NCBI GenBank assembly: GCA_009923895.1
Contig: RFSP01000005.1
Coordinates: forward strand, 1 to 20,506
Length of the DNA: 20,506 nt
From: Betaproteobacteria bacterium
GTDB taxonomy: Bacteria > Pseudomonadota > Gammaproteobacteria > Burkholderiales > Burkholderiaceae_C
Reading direction: 5' to 3'
Of this stretch, positions 1-7,405 are shown one piece after another. The notes beneath the pieces were generated by a model. It did not search any database. It worked only from the letters and a program-made list of their open reading frames with translations, and was not told the DNA's origin. Within the stretch, counting starts at the first letter, position 1, and each line of letters starts with the position of its first letter. The position numbers and the translations under genes are program-made.

Positions 1-995
1 TCGATCATGTGCCTGGCGCCGTGAATTGGCCCTCATTGAATGATGAGGAAAGGCATCGGGTGGGCACCGAATACAAGCAGGTGTCATCCTTTGAAGCCCG
101 CAAACGAGGAGCGGCCTTGGTGGCCCGAAACATCGCGCGCCATCTGGAGCGTGAAATGCCGGGTTTGCCCAGAGAGTGGAAGCCTTTGGTGTATTGCTGG
201 CGCGGCGGGCAGCGGTCTGGCGCACTGGCCTTGGTGTTGTCACAAATTGGCTTCGAAGTGCGGGTATTGCAAGGCGGCTACCGTGCATTTCGCCAGCACA
301 TCGTCTCGGTACTCGAGCAGGCGAGCGATGGCTTGCAGTTCCAGGTGCTGTGTGGCAAGACGGGCAGCGGAAAAAGCCGGCTGCTGCACACGCTTGAGCA
401 AGCAGGGGCCCAGGTGCTGGACCTGGAAGGGCTGGCCTGCCACCGTGGGTCGGTCTTGGGCGCTCTGCCCTCGGTACCGCAGCCTTCGCAAAAGCGCTTT
501 GAAACACTGCTGTGGCAAGCCTTGACGGCCCTGAAGCGCGACGAGCCGGTCTTTGTAGAAAGTGAGAGCCGCTTGGTGGGGCAACTGCGCTTGCCGCAGG
601 CCTTGTTGGAGCACATTCGACGCAGCGCCTGCTGGCGCATCGACATGCCCACCGCCTCACGCGTGGCTTTGCTCAAAGAAGATTACGCGCATTTGTCATC
701 GGACCCGGTGCGGCTGTGCGAGCGGCTCACCACACTGCGTGAATTGCGAGGTGCGGCGGTGGTGGAGCGCTGGTGTGAGCTGGCGCACTCGGGGCACATC
801 GAGACCTTGGTGGAGCAGTTGCTAGAGCTGCACTACGACCCGATCTACATGCGGTCCATTTCCAAAAACTTTGCGGGCTATGACTCAGCACCTGCACTGA
901 CCCTGCGCTCGGGGCAGGCCCAAGACATGGCCGAGGCCGCTCGTCAGCTCCTGTCCTCGGTGGCGCTCAATCGGGCCGAATCCCTGCCCGCTTGA
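1..995 (+). CDS. mnmH: tRNA 2-selenouridine synthase, 5' end missing
   Basis: Replaces the sulfur of 2-thiouridine at the wobble base of certain tRNAs with selenium from selenophosphate; cytoplasmic. The open frame enters from the left edge (first full codon at 3, reading DHVPGAVNWP), which is the middle of the N-terminal rhodanese domain, so the true start lies outside; a GTG at 9 is internal. The rhodanese active-site motif YCWRGGQRSG is present with its cysteine codon at 195-197, and a P-loop GKTGSGKS is encoded at 354-377, the two hallmarks of the SelU/MnmH family. About 330 residues are visible, so roughly 30-40 N-terminal residues are missing compared with the usual length. Its last 29 bases overlap the 3' end of the convergent Bug gene. 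Identification is secure; a partner selD would be expected elsewhere. Confidence 0.95.
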   Translation, partial: DHVPGAVNWPSLNDEERHRVGTEYKQVSSFEARKRGAALVARNIARHLEREMPGLPREWKPLVYCWRGGQRSGALALVLSQIGFEVRVLQGGYRAFRQHIVSVLEQASDGLQFQVLCGKTGSGKSRLLHTLEQAGAQVLDLEGLACHRGSVLGALPSVPQPSQKRFETLLWQALTALKRDEPVFVESESRLVGQLRLPQALLEHIRRSACWRIDMPTASRVALLKEDYAHLSSDPVRLCERLTTLRELRGAAVVERWCELAHSGHIETLVEQLLELHYDPIYMRSISKNFAGYDSAPALTLRSGQAQDMAEAARQLLSSVALNRAESLPA

Positions 996-1962
996 CGATT
1001 TCTTTCCAGGTCTTTTGCTGCTGTGAAATAAAGGCGGCAAACTCTTCTGACGGCCCACCCCCACCCACCGCGCTGTCGCTGGCAAAGCGCTCGGTCACGG
1101 CATTGGAGCGCAAGGCTTTGAGCGACTCTTCTTGCAGCCGCTTGACAATCTCTTTGGGCGTGCCGGCGGGCACCAAGATGCCGTACCACTGAGAAGTCTC
1201 AAAGTCTTTGAACCCCATCTCGGCCACCGTGGGCACGTCGGGCAATTGACTCAGACGCTGGGCCGTGCCCACGGCGATGGCCCGCAATTTGCCGCTCTTG
1301 ATGTGCGGCATCAAAGCGGGCAAGCCCGCCGATGAAGCCTGCGTGCGCCCCGCCAGCAAATCGGTCAATTGCGGTCCGGTGCCGCGATAGGGGATGTGGG
1401 TGATGAACATGCCTGTGACCAGCTTCAGGTACTCCATGGCCAGGTGTCCCGCACTGGCATTGCCGGCCGAGCCGTAGTTGAGCTGGCCAGGATGCTTCTT
1501 GACATAGGCCACGAATTCTTTGAAGTCGCGGGCTGGCACATCGGGGTGAATCACAAACAAATTGGGCACCTTGGCCAAGAGCGTCACCGGCAAGAAGTCT
1601 CGGTTCACATCAAACGGTTGATTGGGAAAGATGTAGGGGTTCACCGCCAATGAGCCCACGTGCCCGAGAATCAAGGTGTGGCCATCGGGTGCGGCTTTGG
1701 AAACCTCTTGCATGGCTGGAATCCCCGCGCCACCGCCTTTGTTGTCCACGTACACCGATTGCCCCAATTGCTTGGTGAGTTCTTGCGCCACCGTGCGGGC
1801 CACGATTTCGGAGGTGCCGCCGGGTGCAAAGGGCACGACGAAGCGAATGGATTGACGAGGCCAAGTCGCACCCGCAGGGGTATTGGCCGTGGCAAAGCCC
1901 GGCAACGACGAGCCCGCCGCGGTGGCACACCAGACCAGGGTCTGACGACGGTTCAGGTCCAT
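967..1962 (-). CDS. Bug-family (TctC) periplasmic solute-binding protein of a tripartite tricarboxylate transporter
   Basis: 331 residues. The ATG at 1962 follows an AAGGAG ribosome site and gives an N-terminus with a twin arginine (NRRQT) and a hydrophobic stretch, consistent with an export signal, possibly Tat; the frame extends upstream but without a better start. The mature part begins WPRQSIRFVVPFAPGG and contains GQSVYVDNKGGGAG, HIPYRGTGPQ and PTVAEMG, all typical of Bug receptors that hand small (often aromatic or di-) carboxylates to TctAB permeases. No tctA or tctB lies in the window, so it is an orphan receptor. It is the last gene of the PCA operon, 20 bases after the SDR gene. By position it may capture an aromatic acid feeding the pathway, as TphC does for terephthalate; the ligand is inference. 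Its 3' end overlaps mnmH. Confidence 0.92.
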   Translation of the reverse strand: MDLNRRQTLVWCATAAGSSLPGFATANTPAGATWPRQSIRFVVPFAPGGTSEIVARTVAQELTKQLGQSVYVDNKGGGAGIPAMQEVSKAAPDGHTLILGHVGSLAVNPYIFPNQPFDVNRDFLPVTLLAKVPNLFVIHPDVPARDFKEFVAYVKKHPGQLNYGSAGNASAGHLAMEYLKLVTGMFITHIPYRGTGPQLTDLLAGRTQASSAGLPALMPHIKSGKLRAIAVGTAQRLSQLPDVPTVAEMGFKDFETSQWYGILVPAGTPKEIVKRLQEESLKALRSNAVTERFASDSAVGGGGPSEEFAAFISQQQKTWKEIVKRAGIRPD

Positions 1963-1982
1963 GGGTGTCTCCTTCAATGGAA

Positions 1983-2738
1983 TCAGAATTGATATCGGCG
2001 CAAACCACCATCCACGGGAATGACCGCGCCGGTGATGTAGCTGGCCAAGGGGCTGGACAAAAAGCACACCAAATTCGCCAAGTCCTCGGGCTCGCCATAG
2101 CGCCCCATGGGAATCTCATGCTCGCATTGCCACTGCCGGTATTCTGGCGTGTAGTTGCGAAAGATTTGCTCCGAATGGATACGCCCCGGGGGAATGCAAT
2201 TGACGGTGATGCCATGGCGCCCCACCATGCGTGACAAGCCCTTGGCCCAACTGTGCATCCCGGCCTTGGCGCAAAAAGCGCCATTGATGTGCTCGGGCTC
2301 GCTCTTGCCCGTGATGTTGATGATGCGGCCCCATTGGCGCTCAATCATTTGATCGATGAGCGCGTCTCCCAACTGCCTGGGCCGATGAAAGTTCAAGGTG
2401 ATGGCCTCTTGCCACTGAGCCTCGCTGACATGCAGGTCTTTGAAACTGCGCGAGCCTCCTGCGTTATTGACCAAGATGTCCACACCACCGAGTCCCTGGA
2501 CCGCGGCCTGCGCGATGCACGCGGCGGCATCTTCGGCATACATGTCTTGCTGAATCAACACCGGCGAAGCGCCGCCCGCGGATTCGATGTCGCGAGCCAC
2601 CTCTTGCAGCTTGTCCATGCGGCGTGCAGTGAGCGCCAGATGCACACCTTCGGCGGCCAAGGCCAAGGCGATGCCCCGACCGATGCCCACACTGGCGCCT
2701 GTGACGAGAGCACGCCGCCCTTGCAGTTTCAGATCCAT
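1983..2738 (-). CDS. SDR-family oxidoreductase with atypical active site
   Basis: 251 residues, ATG at 2738, weak ribosome site. A Rossmann fold of the short-chain dehydrogenase/reductase family is clear: the cofactor motif TGASVGIG at residues 13-20, NNAG at 91-94 and the C-terminal ITGAVIPVDGG. The usual YxxxK pair is broken. The lysine is kept (K158, in AFCAKAG), but the residue four before it is Ala154 with Phe155 next to it, so the catalytic tyrosine is absent; I checked the codons (GGC GCT TTT TGC GCC AAG). The usual serine region reads ITGKSEPEH. It sits 18 bases after the crotonase gene and 20 before the Bug gene, so it is probably cotranscribed with both. It may be a reductase with altered chemistry or a non-catalytic binding protein; the substrate is unknown. 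Confidence 0.88.
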   Translation of the reverse strand: MDLKLQGRRALVTGASVGIGRGIALALAAEGVHLALTARRMDKLQEVARDIESAGGASPVLIQQDMYAEDAAACIAQAAVQGLGGVDILVNNAGGSRSFKDLHVSEAQWQEAITLNFHRPRQLGDALIDQMIERQWGRIINITGKSEPEHINGAFCAKAGMHSWAKGLSRMVGRHGITVNCIPPGRIHSEQIFRNYTPEYRQWQCEHEIPMGRYGEPEDLANLVCFLSSPLASYITGAVIPVDGGLRRYQF

Positions 2739-2756
2739 GTTGAACCGTCTTGAAAG

Positions 2757-3482
2757 TTAGGGATGGGGTTTCAATGAAGCTCGGTAGGCCTCGATACGCT
2801 CCTTCAACCCAGGTAAGGAGGCCGACCGCACCAGGTGAGCCAGATCCGCATCCGCGTACGCCGCTGCATCAAAACGGGTGGCGGCACGCAGCCGCTGCGC
2901 CACGTCGCGCGACACGCGCAGCGCCGGCACTTGCTTTAAGGCATCTTCTTTTGATGATGTTTGCAGGTTTGCCAGGCCGTGTTGGTGCGCTTGGTCGGCT
3001 GAAAGCTCCCAGGCTTCGAGGAGGCATCTGCGGGCCACATCGTCGCCTACGCGCGCGGCCAACCGGCGGGTGCCCAGCGCAATACCAAAGTGAACGCCTG
3101 GAAACCGAAAGGTGGCGTCGACCACAGCCAGGCGAAGCTCGCAGGCGGCGAACACATCGGCACCCGCCCCCCAGGTGCGTCCATGGGCCACGGCCACGGT
3201 CCTGACCGGCGCATTCCAAATCAGATGGAGCAATCGTTCAATTTGAACCAAGCGCAGCAACAGGTCCCCGTCGCTCAAGGCGGCCAGATCACTCAAATCA
3301 AGTCCGGTGCAAAAGTGCGGGCCTTCCCCTGTGAGCACGACCGTGTCAACACGCGCATCGGCAAAGGCGGCCTCCAACTGCTCAGTCAACGCTTGGACAA
3401 GTTCAGGGCCCAGTGCATTGCCTCGTCTGGGGTGGTTGAGCGTCAACACCCTCAGGCCCTCTTGGGAGGCACACTTCAGCAC
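2757..3482 (-). CDS. Enoyl-CoA hydratase/isomerase (crotonase) family protein
   Basis: 241 residues, starting at a GTG (3482) that overlaps the end of the preceding thiol-dioxygenase gene by 7 bases; a GAGG lies 6 bases upstream. The crotonase fold is indicated by LNHPRRGNAL near the N-terminus, FCTGLDLSDL (residues 57-66, first oxyanion-hole segment) and GAGADVFAACELRLA (105-119, second segment). Compared with rat mitochondrial hydratase, Glu144 (GGGCE) is Asp109 here and Glu164 (QPE) is Gly129 (FPGVHFG). The two acids of classical hydratases are therefore not conserved, which suggests an isomerase, thioesterase, lyase or other crotonase chemistry on a CoA ester. No CoA ligase lies in the window. 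Operon context is the tail of the PCA cluster; substrate unknown. Confidence 0.87.
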   Translation of the reverse strand: MLKCASQEGLRVLTLNHPRRGNALGPELVQALTEQLEAAFADARVDTVVLTGEGPHFCTGLDLSDLAALSDGDLLLRLVQIERLLHLIWNAPVRTVAVAHGRTWGAGADVFAACELRLAVVDATFRFPGVHFGIALGTRRLAARVGDDVARRCLLEAWELSADQAHQHGLANLQTSSKEDALKQVPALRVSRDVAQRLRAATRFDAAAYADADLAHLVRSASLPGLKERIEAYRASLKPHP

Positions 3483-4117
3483 GCAGGCCTCGGGACGTTG
3501 ACCTCAGCAGCGCGATCCCACAGATTGGGAGTGATCGTGGAGGTATAGCCTGACACAAACTCCACCACCCGCCCTGATTCATCGACCTTGTGGCGCCTGA
3601 CGCCTCCGATGTTGCCGCCGTAGACATGAATGCTCACCGACACCCCATCGCTCAGCGCGTTGGACACCCGGTGCCAGTCTCCCACGGTGGGAGAGACGAT
3701 GTCGATGTCACCCTTTTGCAGCAGATGCTCACAGTGTCGATCGACGGGATGCCCTGCAGCACCCGCGCTGGACTCGCCAGACGTTTGCCAGTCGTATTCT
3801 TCGCAGCGTTCGGCACCGCGCAACACGCCCACCAATCCCCAGACGGTGTGGTCGTGCACGGGGGTGCAGTGTCCCGGCCCCCACACAAAGCTGACCACTG
3901 AGAATCGCTCCAGCGGGTCACAATGCAACAAATACTGCGCATAGGTGTCGGGCTTGGCACGGGAAAAGGCCTCGGGGAGCCAGCCGTCTTGGGCGATCAA
4001 CTGCGACAACAGTCGCTTGCCCTCCTTCAACAACGTGGGCTCATGGGAGGTCTGCCCCACCCATCGCGTCATCTCCATGACGAAATGCCTCAAAGGAGCG
4101 ATGGTGTCGCTGCTCAT
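3476..4117 (-). CDS. Cysteine dioxygenase-family thiol dioxygenase, Gln-type (3-mercaptopropionate dioxygenase-like)
   Basis: 213 residues with ATG at 4117 and a GAGGAG site inside the end of the preceding gene. It is a non-haem iron cupin that by family oxidises a thiol to a sulfinate. The three iron histidines are visible as H88 and H90 (PVHDH) and H149 (DWHRV), and the Ser-His-Tyr triad as S162, H164, Y166 (SIHVYGG), matching the layout of rat CDO. The substrate-recognition position held by Arg60 in mammalian CDO is Gln61 here (YAQYLL), the mark of the Gln-type enzymes shown in Pseudomonas to prefer 3-mercaptopropionate. No cysteine is seen at the site of the CDO Cys-Tyr crosslink. It lies between the aldo/keto reductase (4 bases) and the crotonase (7-base overlap). 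A role tied to aromatic catabolism is not established. Confidence 0.88.
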   Translation of the reverse strand: MSSDTIAPLRHFVMEMTRWVGQTSHEPTLLKEGKRLLSQLIAQDGWLPEAFSRAKPDTYAQYLLHCDPLERFSVVSFVWGPGHCTPVHDHTVWGLVGVLRGAERCEEYDWQTSGESSAGAAGHPVDRHCEHLLQKGDIDIVSPTVGDWHRVSNALSDGVSVSIHVYGGNIGGVRRHKVDESGRVVEFVSGYTSTITPNLWDRAAEVNVPRPAC

Positions 4118-4121
4118 GGGA

Positions 4122-5120
4122 TCAGAACTCCTCGGTATCGACCTCGACTTGAGAGGCCGGGTTGTATCTTGAACCGTGAACCGTCCCGGAATGTATCAAG
4201 GAAGCCGCTTCGCGCAAAAGCCCTTCAGACACCTGAACGTCGGCTGCAGCCATGTCTTCTTGCAAGTGCGCGATTTGGGTGGTTCCGGGCAAGGCGATGA
4301 TGTGATCGCCCTGAGCCAACACCCAAGCCAAGGCCAGTTGGGCGGGGGTGCACTGGGCGCGTTGGGCCACATTGCGGTAGGCCGGCAAGAGCTGCAAGTT
4401 GGCGCTGTAATGCTCAGGGGTGAAGCGCGGCATGCCTCTGCGAATGTCCTTGGGCGTCAAAGCCCCCACGTCGGGCAATCCGTCGGCCAAAAAGGCCCGC
4501 CCCAAGGGACTGAAAGCCACAAATCCCACTCCCAGCTCTTGGCAGGCCTTGAGCACGGCAATTTCAGGATTGCGGGTCCACAGCGAATATTCCGACTGCA
4601 CCGCCGCAATGGGGTGCACAGCGTGTGCACGCCGCAAGGTCGAGGCCGACACCTCGCTCAACCCGATCGAACGAATCTTGCCCGCAGCCACCAAGTCGGC
4701 CAATGCGCCCACACTGTCTTCAATGGGCACTGACTTGTCCCAGCGATGGAGGTAATACAGATCGATGCAGTCGGTCTGCAAACGGCGCAAGCTGTCCTCG
4801 CAATTGCGACGCAAGGTCTGCGGGCGGCCATCGATGACGCGCTTCATTCCATCAGGAAACTCCACGCCGGCCATGCCGCCCTTGCTGCACAGCACGATCT
4901 TGTTTCGGTGGGGTTTGAGCACACGCCCCACCAAAGTCTCATTGGCGCCAAAGCCGTACAAGGCCGCCGTGTCAATCAGCGTCACGCCCAAGTCCAAGGC
5001 CGTGAGCAACACCCGCTGACTTTGCTCTTCACTGGGAGGCTCACCGTAGGCATGGCTGAGGTTCATGCAGCCCAGACCGATGGCCGACACCTCAAACGGG
5101 CCCAAGCGTCGAGTTTTCAT
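4122..5120 (-). CDS. Aldo/keto reductase
   Basis: 332 residues using the ATG at 5120, which starts MKTRRLGPFEVSAIGLGCMN as in the family; the open frame continues upstream but overlaps ligC. The NADPH-dependent reductase barrel and its catalytic tetrad are visible: Asp and Tyr in DTAALYG, Lys in CSKGG and His in YYLHRWD. The C-terminal IALPGTTQIAHLQED is the usual nucleotide-binding segment. Family members reduce aldehydes or ketones; the subgroup is close to the voltage-gated-channel-beta/aryl-alcohol-type reductases. It starts 2 bases after the ligC stop and ends 4 bases before the thiol-dioxygenase start, so cotranscription is likely. It might reduce an aromatic aldehyde or a ring-cleavage semialdehyde, which is inference only. 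Confidence 0.92.
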   Translation of the reverse strand: MKTRRLGPFEVSAIGLGCMNLSHAYGEPPSEEQSQRVLLTALDLGVTLIDTAALYGFGANETLVGRVLKPHRNKIVLCSKGGMAGVEFPDGMKRVIDGRPQTLRRNCEDSLRRLQTDCIDLYYLHRWDKSVPIEDSVGALADLVAAGKIRSIGLSEVSASTLRRAHAVHPIAAVQSEYSLWTRNPEIAVLKACQELGVGFVAFSPLGRAFLADGLPDVGALTPKDIRRGMPRFTPEHYSANLQLLPAYRNVAQRAQCTPAQLALAWVLAQGDHIIALPGTTQIAHLQEDMAAADVQVSEGLLREAASLIHSGTVHGSRYNPASQVEVDTEEF

Positions 5121-5122
5121 CG

Positions 5123-6076
5123 TCAGCCTGCCATCAGTTCTTGTTCCAGGTCGTGCAAGACCTGGTAGCAAGGCAACACTTGCGCCACCGAGGCATTGGG
5201 CTCACGCCCTTCTCGAATGGCGGAAAAGAACTCCCGGTCTTGCAGCTCGATACCGTTCATGGACACGGCCACCTGCGAGACGTCGATTTTTTCTTCTTTG
5301 CCATTGACCAAGTCGTCGTAGCGCGCAATATAGGTGCCGCTGTCACCGATGTAGCGAAAGAAGGTGCCCAAGGGACCGTCGTTGTTGAAACTCAATGACA
5401 AGGTGCAGATGGCGCCATTGGCGGCTTTGAGCTGAATGCTCATGTCCATGGCGATGCCCAAGGTGGGATGTATCGGCCCTTGAATGGCGTGCGCTTTGAC
5501 CACGGGACTTTGTGCTTGGTACGCAAAGAGATCCACCGTGTGGGCGGCGTGGTGCCACAGCAAATGATCGGTCCAGCTGCGGGGCTGCCCCAAGGCGTTC
5601 ATGTTGGTGCGACGGAAAAAGTAAGTCTGCACGTCCATCTGCTGAATGTGGAACTCGCCTTGGAGGATGCGCTGACGCACCCATTGGTGGCTGGGATTGA
5701 AGCGCCGGGTATGGCCGCACATGGCGACCTTGCCGGTTTGCTTTTGCAAAGCCACCACCTTCTGGCCGTCTTTGAGCACGTCGCACAGAGGGATTTCCAC
5801 CTGCACATGTTTGCCTGCTTCCAAGCAGGCCAGCGTTTGTGACGCGTGCATTTGTGTGGGCGTGCACAAGATCACGGCATCGACTTCGGCAATGGCCAAT
5901 GAATCTTCCAAGCGGGTGCTGACGTGAGGAATGCCGTATTTGTTGGCCACTTCTTGGGTCTTGGACTGCTCTCGGCTGATCAGCGAAATCACCTCCACGT
6001 CGGCAATGCGCTGAATGGCGTCGAGATGTTTGATGCCGAAGGCCCCTGCACCGGCCAAAGCCACTTTGATGGTCAT
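5123..6076 (-). CDS. ligC: 4-carboxy-2-hydroxymuconate-6-semialdehyde dehydrogenase
   Basis: 317 residues (pmdC in Comamonas naming). It oxidises the cyclic hemiacetal form of the PCA 4,5-cleavage product to 2-pyrone-4,6-dicarboxylate with NAD(P)+. The ATG at 6076 overlaps the ligB stop as ATGA and has a GGAGA site; a longer frame upstream is not needed. It belongs to the Gfo/Idh/MocA family: GAGAFG nucleotide motif at residues 8-13, VEIPLCD in place of the usual EKP segment, then GHTRRFNPSHQW, DVQTYFFRR, WTDHLLWHHAAHTVDLF and GPLGTFFRYI. These segments agree closely with what I remember of Sphingobium LigC, including EIP rather than EKP. Adjacent ligAB confirm the assignment. Confidence 0.95.
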   Translation of the reverse strand: MTIKVALAGAGAFGIKHLDAIQRIADVEVISLISREQSKTQEVANKYGIPHVSTRLEDSLAIAEVDAVILCTPTQMHASQTLACLEAGKHVQVEIPLCDVLKDGQKVVALQKQTGKVAMCGHTRRFNPSHQWVRQRILQGEFHIQQMDVQTYFFRRTNMNALGQPRSWTDHLLWHHAAHTVDLFAYQAQSPVVKAHAIQGPIHPTLGIAMDMSIQLKAANGAICTLSLSFNNDGPLGTFFRYIGDSGTYIARYDDLVNGKEEKIDVSQVAVSMNGIELQDREFFSAIREGREPNASVAQVLPCYQVLHDLEQELMAG

Positions 6077-6945
6077 GGTGTGTTCTCCAAAATGAGGTGC
6101 CCCACCGCCGTGTTGGACGCTGGCACATGATAAAAGCGATGGGCCACGCGGGGTGCGGGGCCCTGACCTGCCACATCGGCCATCGCCCCGCGGGCAATCA
6201 GCCACATCACCAATTCAATGCCTTCACTGCCCGCCTCGCGCACATAGTCGATGTGCGGCATTTGTGACAAGTCTTGAGGGTCGGCGATCAAACGGTCCAA
6301 GAAGGCGTTGTCCCAAGGGGCGTTGATCAAGCCCGCGCGCGCGCCTTGCAACTGGTGGCTCATGCCTCCCGTGCCCCAAATATGCACATGGAGGTCCTGA
6401 TCAAAGGACTCCACGGCACGCCGAATGGCTTGCCCCAAGGCAAAACAACGCCGGCCCGAGGGCACCGGATACTGCACCACATTCACGGCAAAGGGAATGA
6501 CGGGACAAGGCCAACGAAAGTTCTCTTTCGGGGGTTGGCCGCACATCAGACTCAAAGGCACGGTCAGGCCATGGTCCACGTCCATCTTGTTGACGATGGT
6601 GAGGTCAAAGTCTTCTTGAATGACGCTTTGGGCAATGTGAGACGCCAGCTCCGGGTGGCCGATCACGGTGGGCACGGGGCGCGGCCCCCAGCCCTCATCG
6701 GCAGGGGCGTAAGACGCCGCGGTGCCGATGGCAAAGGTGGGAATCATCTCCAGGCTGAAGGCCGTGGCGTGATCGTTGAACACCAAAAAGACGACGTCTG
6801 GCGTGTGGTTCTTCATCCAGGCGCGAGAGAACTCATAGCCTGAAAACACTTTTTGCCAATAAGGCTCCTGCGTCTTGCCGAGGTCCATGGCCGCGCCAAT
6901 GGCAGGCACATGAGAGGTATAGACCGATGCCGTGATGCGTGCCAT
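6073..6945 (-). CDS. ligB: Protocatechuate 4,5-dioxygenase, beta (catalytic) subunit
   Basis: 290 residues (pmdB). It is the iron-bearing subunit of the extradiol dioxygenase that cleaves PCA between C4 and C5. The ATG at 6945 lies one base after the ligA stop (TGAGATG) with GAGGAG upstream; the frame extends further but into ligA. The N-terminus MARITASVYTSHVPAIG places His12 as in LigB; His59 (FNDHATAF) and a glutamate in REAGSEGIE (residues 236-244) are the likely other iron ligands, and His197 in GTGGMSHQL the likely catalytic base. The length is typical of the beta subunit. It overlaps ligC by 4 bases, implying translational coupling. Confidence 0.96.
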   Translation of the reverse strand: MARITASVYTSHVPAIGAAMDLGKTQEPYWQKVFSGYEFSRAWMKNHTPDVVFLVFNDHATAFSLEMIPTFAIGTAASYAPADEGWGPRPVPTVIGHPELASHIAQSVIQEDFDLTIVNKMDVDHGLTVPLSLMCGQPPKENFRWPCPVIPFAVNVVQYPVPSGRRCFALGQAIRRAVESFDQDLHVHIWGTGGMSHQLQGARAGLINAPWDNAFLDRLIADPQDLSQMPHIDYVREAGSEGIELVMWLIARGAMADVAGQGPAPRVAHRFYHVPASNTAVGHLILENTP

Positions 6946-6946
6946 C

Positions 6947-7405
6947 TCAGGCTCCTCGAGTGGGGGTTGTTGCGGCGCGTGCGCCCGAGCCTTGCGGCTG
7001 GCGGTGGGCCTGCGCATCACCGTCTTCACCCACATAGCGGTTGCCCTCGGGGGAGCGTCCGCCGCTGATCATCATGTGGCGATACTCTTCTTCGGTCATG
7101 CCGGTCATGCTGCCTGCCATTTGCTGAAAGCTCAAGCCATCGGTGGCGCCAATCTTGGCCAGAAAATAGATGTTGCCCCCCAGGGCCATGCATCGGTTGA
7201 GATCTCGGGCCAGCACCGCGGCCTTTTGATCCTCGGTCATGGGCCATTCGTCCAAATAGGCACGCTCATTGGCTTTGAATCTGGCGCGGTTGTCGGCCTT
7301 CATGAGCGACATGCAAAATTGATTGAGGTGGTAGCCCTTGCGGGACTGCTCCGCATCAAAGATGATGGTGCCTGGAACGTCGGTGTAGGGTTTAGACAGG
7401 GCCAT
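6947..7405 (-). CDS. ligA: Protocatechuate 4,5-dioxygenase, alpha subunit
   Basis: 152 residues (pmdA). The small helical subunit caps the LigB active site. The ATG at 7405 has a strong GGAGGAA site and lies inside the end of ligI (14-base overlap). Family landmarks are IFDAEQSRKGYHLNQFCMSL near the N-terminus, NRCMALGGNIYFLAKIG in the middle, and GMTEEEYRHMMISGGR followed by GNRYV. The last 25 or so residues after GNRYVGE are low in conserved sequence and rich in Ala, Gln, Arg and Thr; this tail makes the protein somewhat longer than the 139-residue Sphingobium LigA. The catalytic subunit gene follows one base after the stop. Confidence 0.95.
   Translation of the reverse strand: MALSKPYTDVPGTIIFDAEQSRKGYHLNQFCMSLMKADNRARFKANERAYLDEWPMTEDQKAAVLARDLNRCMALGGNIYFLAKIGATDGLSFQQMAGSMTGMTEEEYRHMMISGGRSPEGNRYVGEDGDAQAHRQPQGSGARAATTPTRGA

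Noticed and set aside
5121..5171. Upstream extension of the aldo/keto reductase
   Set aside because: The added residues do not resemble the family, would overlap the ligC end, and the ATG at 5120 gives the standard N-terminus.
5800..5850. EKP motif of the Gfo/Idh/MocA family reading EIP in ligC, as a sign of a dead enzyme
   Set aside because: As I remember it, Sphingobium LigC also has EIP here, so this is the normal state of the subfamily.
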